A stretch of 64,000 nucleotides of DNA. Source: Bolinopsis microptera (Eukaryota > Ctenophora > Tentaculata > Lobata > Bolinopsidae). How positions within the stretch are numbered: position 1 is the stretch's first letter; every line of letters begins with the position of its first letter. The stretch lies in assembly GCF_026151205.1 (NCBI RefSeq), contig NC_087074.1:14568667-14632666 (forward strand), given 5' to 3'. The translations under genes and the position numbers were made by a program. The notes under the pieces were generated by a model. The model saw nothing but the letters and a program-made list of their open reading frames with translations. It did no database searches and had not been told where the DNA came from. Of the stretch, positions 59,478-64,000 are shown in pieces.

Positions 59478-61288
59478 TTAAATCTTGTACTTGTAGCCCT
59501 TTCTTCTTTCCTCGACATCTTGTCCAGTGAGAGGTATTCGCTCGTTTCCAGTCTCGACCAGCAGAAATGATCCCACCATACAAAGAACCGAGATAAAAGC
59601 TAGGCCCCCAAGAGGTACCGCTTTGTGAGTGATGGGTGCCAAATTGTTGAATATGAACGGACCTATGAAGGAGCCAAATCTCGAAATGCCACAACAACTG
59701 CTGAACACAATACCCCTATGTGTTGTAGGTGCTATTTCTCCAGTCCAAAGAAACAGCCCTGAGTAAGCCCCGGACACAAATGTAATTCCGTACAAACAGC
59801 TGACGCTCTCCAGATTCCAGCCCCTTCCAAATTCCACGTCTGGAATCGCTATGAGGTAAGTCAGAGCAGCCCCTAGAAACATGACTATCATTGCCCTTCT
59901 TCTTCCCAGCCAGCCTATTAAACAAACGCACATAAAATAAGCAATCAGTTCTCCCACACCAGCCATAATGTACCCTGTGTATCTATCTGGTAGTATTTCT
60001 CCCCAACCAAAGTTGAAGCCGAAGTAGAACATCGCAACGGATGGCCAAAGGAACATCAGAATTATCGTTTCGAGACGAAGACTTGGGTACCGAATAAATT
60101 CGATCAGTTGCTGCCTGGCATTATGGTCTCTATCTTTAGCCTTTCCGACATCTGCTATTTCGATGTTTTCCAGATCAAGGTTCATCTTGTTCAATTTTGC
60201 CAAAGCTTTCAAGACTTTCTTGGCTGCCTCTACATCATTTTTTATCAAAAAGAATCTTGGCGATTCTGGGCAGATAAGGGTTTGTAATGTTATAAGCACC
60301 AACATCACGGACGTTGCTAAAAACATGTTGTTCCAGTTTTTAATGAAGTAGCCGATTCCTACTGCAATGGGGTAACCAAATGCCCACAAACATCCTGCCC
60401 AACCATTTATAATGTTCCTATGTTTTGATGGAACAAGCTCTGCTGTGAGAAGGTACATGCCATTTGTTGACAAAAGACTACCAATGCCAAGGAAGTACCT
60501 GATTGCCAAGAGTAAGGAGTAGTTGTGACAAAATTTCCCTATTAAAAGTGAGGAGGCCCCGATGAACATGCCAATCATTGCTGTCTTCTTTCTCCCAATT
60601 TTATCGGGCAAGTAGCCACCAAGAATTAATCCTGATAATCCTCCAGCGAAGAAAATTGATGTTAACAAGGTCTTTCGTGCTTTTCGGGATCCAACATCGC
60701 AGTACAAGTCAAAATCAGCAGAAAATGAGGTATGTTCAAGACTCCATTCTATGTCAGAAGGTCCAAGAATCAGTTCTTCTTTGCCATCTTCTTCTTTGGT
60801 GATTTTGCAAGGAAATTTGTGTATTAATGATGGATTGGCTCTTGTCAAATTATAGCACTTTTCGGATTTGCATTTCCAAATGTCGTCGGGGGTTGGATCA
60901 ATACCTGGATCAAAATTTGCAAGTTAGTAAAATTAGATCATCTTCAGTAAATTTAAGTAGTTCAATAAATAAAAGTGATGCATACAAGAGAACATAGCAC
61001 GATTTTTATCAATTTATGATCTTGTACGTTTCGACCTATATGATACATCATAATCTGTGATTAGTCTTGCAAGTTATTTCAGCTGCAAAAATCACCTGCG
61101 AATGCAGTTATATAATGAATAGAAGGCCCTCCCATCCATACCAACATCAGTGACATTATGAGAGCTGTATACTTCCAACTCCGGTTTCGGGTCAACTCCT
61201 CTAGCAAATCATCACTACTGACTGGTCCTTTATCTGCTTCCGGCAGGCTGGATTCTATAGTTGAATGAGCCTTATTTTCCACGATCAT
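59478..61288 (-). CDS. SLC22-like organic ion transporter, paralogue 2
   Basis: Exon 1 (61096-61288) and exon 2 (59478-60904) have exactly the same lengths as in paralogue 1 (193 and 1427 bp), giving 539 residues. All signature motifs are kept: GGYLPDKIGRKKT, ELVPSKHRN, CPESPRFFLIKND and IGWLGRRRAM, and the C-terminal tail GQDVEERRKGYKYKI is almost identical. Divergence is concentrated in TM1-loop 1 (WMGGPSIHYITAF against WTGQTVNIYLTAF), in TM4-TM5 and around the second half of TM7-TM8 (GELIAYFMCVCLIG). That suggests change in substrate handling rather than decay. Both genes appear intact. The C-terminal quarter is more similar than the rest, which would fit partial gene conversion. Confidence 0.93.
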
Positions 61289-61839
61289 CTTCACAAGTAC
61301 TTCAAACTTCTGAGATATTTTCTGTTCTGTAACTGAACCTTATATACGTAGATCAATAAATTCTCCAAAGGTTGTTCAGTACATGGACAATTTAAAAACT
61401 GAAACGATACACAACGACGAATAAAATCGAACTTGGTATGACAAAATATTCAACAAGGAATGGATATTTAACGAGGAGCACATATCTAACGAGGAGTTTG
61501 TAGCACCGAAAAGGTCACATGATAAATTATAAATGAAATATGATTCAGTGAGGTACAACATTATAAATGAGCACGGCTCATCTTACACTGCTGAATGTTG
61601 CATAATGGTTACAAGGGTCAGAACACGGTCAGAAGAATAAAAGTAAAATTCATGTAGGCCTTGTACTTTGTAGGGTCACTAATAAAGTCTGTGCCAACTT
61701 GATTCTAATTTTATATATTAAAGGTGAATGTCTATAATGGGGTACTCCGTACTAGGTCCCAAAATGTGGACCCCAGTATATATATAATAAGTGAAAGGCT
61801 TAGTTGAGGTTCACAAACTTCAGATTGTGCATTGGTGAC
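61289..61839. other. 5-prime flank of SLC22-like paralogue 2; no gene
   Basis: AT-rich. TATATA-containing stretches occur at about 61341 (CTTATATACG on the plus strand), about 50 bp upstream of the start codon on the minus strand, a possible TATA-like element. No other exon is seen. Confidence 0.35.
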
Positions 61840-61843
61840 TTAA

Positions 61844-62806
61844 GGGGGCATACCCCAAAACAGTGGTTTGTGCCGTCCAGACCAAATGACCTCATAGGCA
61901 GTTCAGTGACCTTCTAGCGCACCGTTTCCACACCAAAAAAAAGATTTTGAGAATTCCCATTTTTGTAATCGAGCAATTTTCGGAAAAAATTATTTTGTGG
62001 TTGAGACGCTATAAGTTAATTATTTCTTGGGTGCAAAATAACCGCAACTAGCACATTTATCTATGAGTTATGAACAACAAAACACCCTAAAATGCTTCCC
62101 TTTGAAGTTATGAGAGAAAATGTGATTTTTTGGCTTTGCAGATAAAAAATCACATTTTCTCCCATAACTTCAAAGGGAAGCATTTTAGGGTGTTTTGTTG
62201 TTCATAACTCATATATAAATGTGCTAGTTGCGGTTATTTTGCACCCTTCAAAAAGTCACTAGCACATTCCTATCAAAATTTTAGAAAAATCAGTAAATAT
62301 TAAAAACGAAAAATGTGGCTAAATTTGTTGTTTGGCTTTGAGGTCCAATAGATCAGAAGGTGAATGAGTAAAAACATTTTTGAGGGCATCAAAAACTGCG
62401 CCAGAATTCAGAGAACAATTTGATGTCAAGCATCAAATAATCCGATCTTCCCTGACTGACTTTTTGTTAAAATAAGCCTGAAAAGGACAATTTTAGCTTT
62501 TTGACTTTAAAAATTCATAACACACCAGCCTTTTTAGATACGATATCAAGATTTTACACACACCTTGACATAGATGTGAATAAACGGCGAGCAAAATTTC
62601 AACTCGATACCGCAAGAAATGATTAACTTATAGCGTCTCAACCACAAAACAATTTTTTCCGAAAATTGCACTCTTAACCAGGAAATGCTCGATTACAAAA
62701 ATGGGAATTCTCAAAATCATTTTTTTTGGTGTGGAAACGGTGCGCTAGAAGGTCACTGAACTGCCTATGAGGTCATTTGATCTGGACAGATTTGGGCTAT
62801 GCCCCC
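61844..62806. mobile_element. piggyBac-like MITE (TTAA target site) with internal palindrome
   Basis: The element begins GGGGGCATA and ends TATGCCCCC, flanked on both sides by TTAA (61840-61843 and 62807-62810), the hallmark of piggyBac insertion. The terminal inverted repeats extend over more than 130 bp (GGTCATTTG, GCAGTTCAGTGACCTTCTAG, CCGTTTCCACACC, AATTCCCATTTTTGTAATCG), with a deletion in the right arm near the tip. A further outer-inner inverted pair contains GAGACGCTATAAGTTAAT. No transposase is encoded, so it depends on one elsewhere. Confidence 0.85.
62024..62255. repeat. ~100-bp-arm palindrome inside the MITE
   Basis: The arms 62026-62144 and 62145-62250 pair from GGTGCAAAATAACCGCAACT inward to AAAATGTGATTTTTT, with a short loop (GGCTTTGCAGAT). 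They match almost perfectly. Transcribed, this would give a long double-stranded hairpin. Confidence 0.88.
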
Positions 62807-62810
62807 TTAA

Positions 62811-63480
62811 ACTAGTTTTATACTAGCAGATTGCCCGGAGCCTCCTTGAAAATCACACAAAAGAAGTGTTGTTAGAACTACGAAAACTAGAAGAACCTTA
62901 CAAAATGTTCCTGGACTTTGTACGTCCTCCAGATCGAATAAAAACACGCAAGCAATTAAATCTACAAGAAGAACTTGTTACTTAAACCATGACAATTAAC
63001 TTATCTGCAATTTTATAAAACCACTGACTGAATGTAACACTGTAACTTGCCAAAAAATATGCGGGTATTAAATATTGAATGAATTTAAATTGTGACAGAA
63101 TTTTCTACCAACACATTCATTTTTTTGGTTTTACACTTTCATATTTTTCTATGATAATTGTAAATTTGTCAGATGATTTAAGATACTTATTTTGATTGGG
63201 GACCGCACTGGTTTTTGGTACACCGGCAAATTTTTACAAAAATCATATGATACATAATTATAAGTCATAACAATATAATTTTATCTAACATAAGTGAAAA
63301 TGAGAGTTGAAAATTATGAGTTATGACGTAACCTTTATCGTTTATTCTTTTTAAGAAAACCAACTTTAAAATTAAAACTTGCATATCATGATTTATTTAT
63401 TTACTAGATTTATTTATTTACTAGATAGTTAATAGGGTTAATAGTAAGTTAATATGTCTAGTCCTGTCGTGTATCTCAAA
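62811..63480. other. No gene seen
   Basis: AT-rich, without exon signatures. A short direct repeat TTATTTATTTACTAGAT occurs at about 63395-63430. Confidence 0.4.
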
Positions 63481-63483
63481 ATT

Positions 63484-63527
63484 TGCACCTTTAGTCCTTT
63501 CTCCGTTCCACGACATCTTGTCCAGTT
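63484..63527 (-). pseudogene. Remnant of a third SLC22-like gene (C-terminal end only)
   Basis: The minus strand reads LTGQDVVERRKD followed by a stop and RCKF. The two intact genes end LTGQDVEERRKDYKYKI or RRKGYKYKI, so this is the very end of a third copy, with Tyr replaced by a stop. Upstream sequence is unrelated. It shows that the transporter cluster once had at least three members here. Confidence 0.7.
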
Positions 63528-63761
63528 AAATAAAAATTTAGCATAAACTACATATTCTCTGCTGTTTGAAGCTCAATATGTGTGGAAATGTGGATACAAA
63601 ATCCAAAAAAGGACAAAACATGCACCCAATTATATCAAGATATTCACCATGGTATTATGTGAACAATACATTTTGCCTCGGTGTAAATATTTCACCAAGT
63701 AGATTCTCACCATTGTAGACACTTAAAAAAACGAAACTCCCGTATAAATGACTATACCAGT

Positions 63762-63805
63762 CCCCCCCCCCCCCCCCCCCCCCCCGGCCTCCCCCCCCCC
63801 CCCCC
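63762..63805. repeat. Poly-C run interrupted by GGCCT
   Basis: 24 C, then GGCCT, then 15 C. Similar G/C homopolymers occur at 6387, 7030, 30338 and 56370. It could be the head-to-head join of two such runs or a low-quality consensus. Confidence 0.8.
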
Positions 63806-64000
63806 ACATATCAATAAAATATAAAATTCTTATTTATACCTGCTGAATTTTCACTGCTTCGATCCGCGTGTTTGTCCTCCTGAAATTGAGCATCTATCAA
63901 TGATCATAGATCGAGAAGTTGTCAACTGATCGAAATGACGCGACTTGCGTGCAAGATTGGTCTACGCGGCGACGTGCGTGCATGATCGACGATCGATCGA

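Overview
This is nuclear DNA from an invertebrate animal. It is AT-rich, with spliceosomal introns (GT..AG), an SLC22-type transporter pair, an LDL-receptor-class-A GPCR, an SR-type nuclear protein, gene pieces of mitochondrial EF-G1 (GFM1) and VPS13D, interstitial TTAGGG-like tracts and many small DNA transposons. I cannot name the species from sequence alone. Many single-base gaps, above all in C/G homopolymers, point to an incompletely polished long-read assembly, so most apparent frameshifts should be read with that in mind.

Layout. 1-7.5 kb: no convincing gene; MITEs, tandem duplications, a 21-bp self-complementary repeat, a long AGAC microsatellite and a TIR element ending in poly-G/poly-C. 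7.6-9.4 kb: weak minus-strand exon candidates, then a minisatellite made of CRE palindromes. 11.0-33.36 kb: a head-to-tail array of an about 4.0-kb unit (five full copies plus a partial one). 33.1-33.8 kb: VPS13D-like exons at the right edge. 35.0-39.4 kb: two plus-strand GPCR loci, the second (LDLa repeats plus 7TM) interrupted by an 838-bp pogo/Tigger-like transposon. 39.7-46.8 kb: hairpins, a 735-bp direct duplication, satellite-like repeats and TIR elements. 47.6-49.4 kb: a six-exon minus-strand SR/RD-rich gene whose exons join in perfect frame. 51.3-53.1 and 59.5-61.3 kb: two minus-strand SLC22-like paralogues with the same two-exon structure, separated by a 3.35-kb foldback palindrome, with a third remnant at 63.5 kb. 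61.8-62.8 kb: a piggyBac-like (TTAA) MITE with a large internal palindrome.

The most interesting object is the array. On the minus strand each full unit carries a complete-looking chimeric gene. It has a start codon with a mitochondrial-presequence-like N-terminus, the first exons of mitochondrial EF-G1 (P-loop, switch and DTPGH motifs), then a mid-exon, in-frame switch to the C-terminal exons of a VPS13D-like lipid-transfer protein, ending in a stop codon. The switch point is also where the array ends on its right side and native-looking VPS13D sequence begins. Amplification of a putatively mitochondrion-directed VPS13D tail is, as far as I can tell, not described; it needs transcript evidence. 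The second highlight is the GPCR: removing the transposon and one TA target copy restores the TM6-TM7 reading frame exactly.
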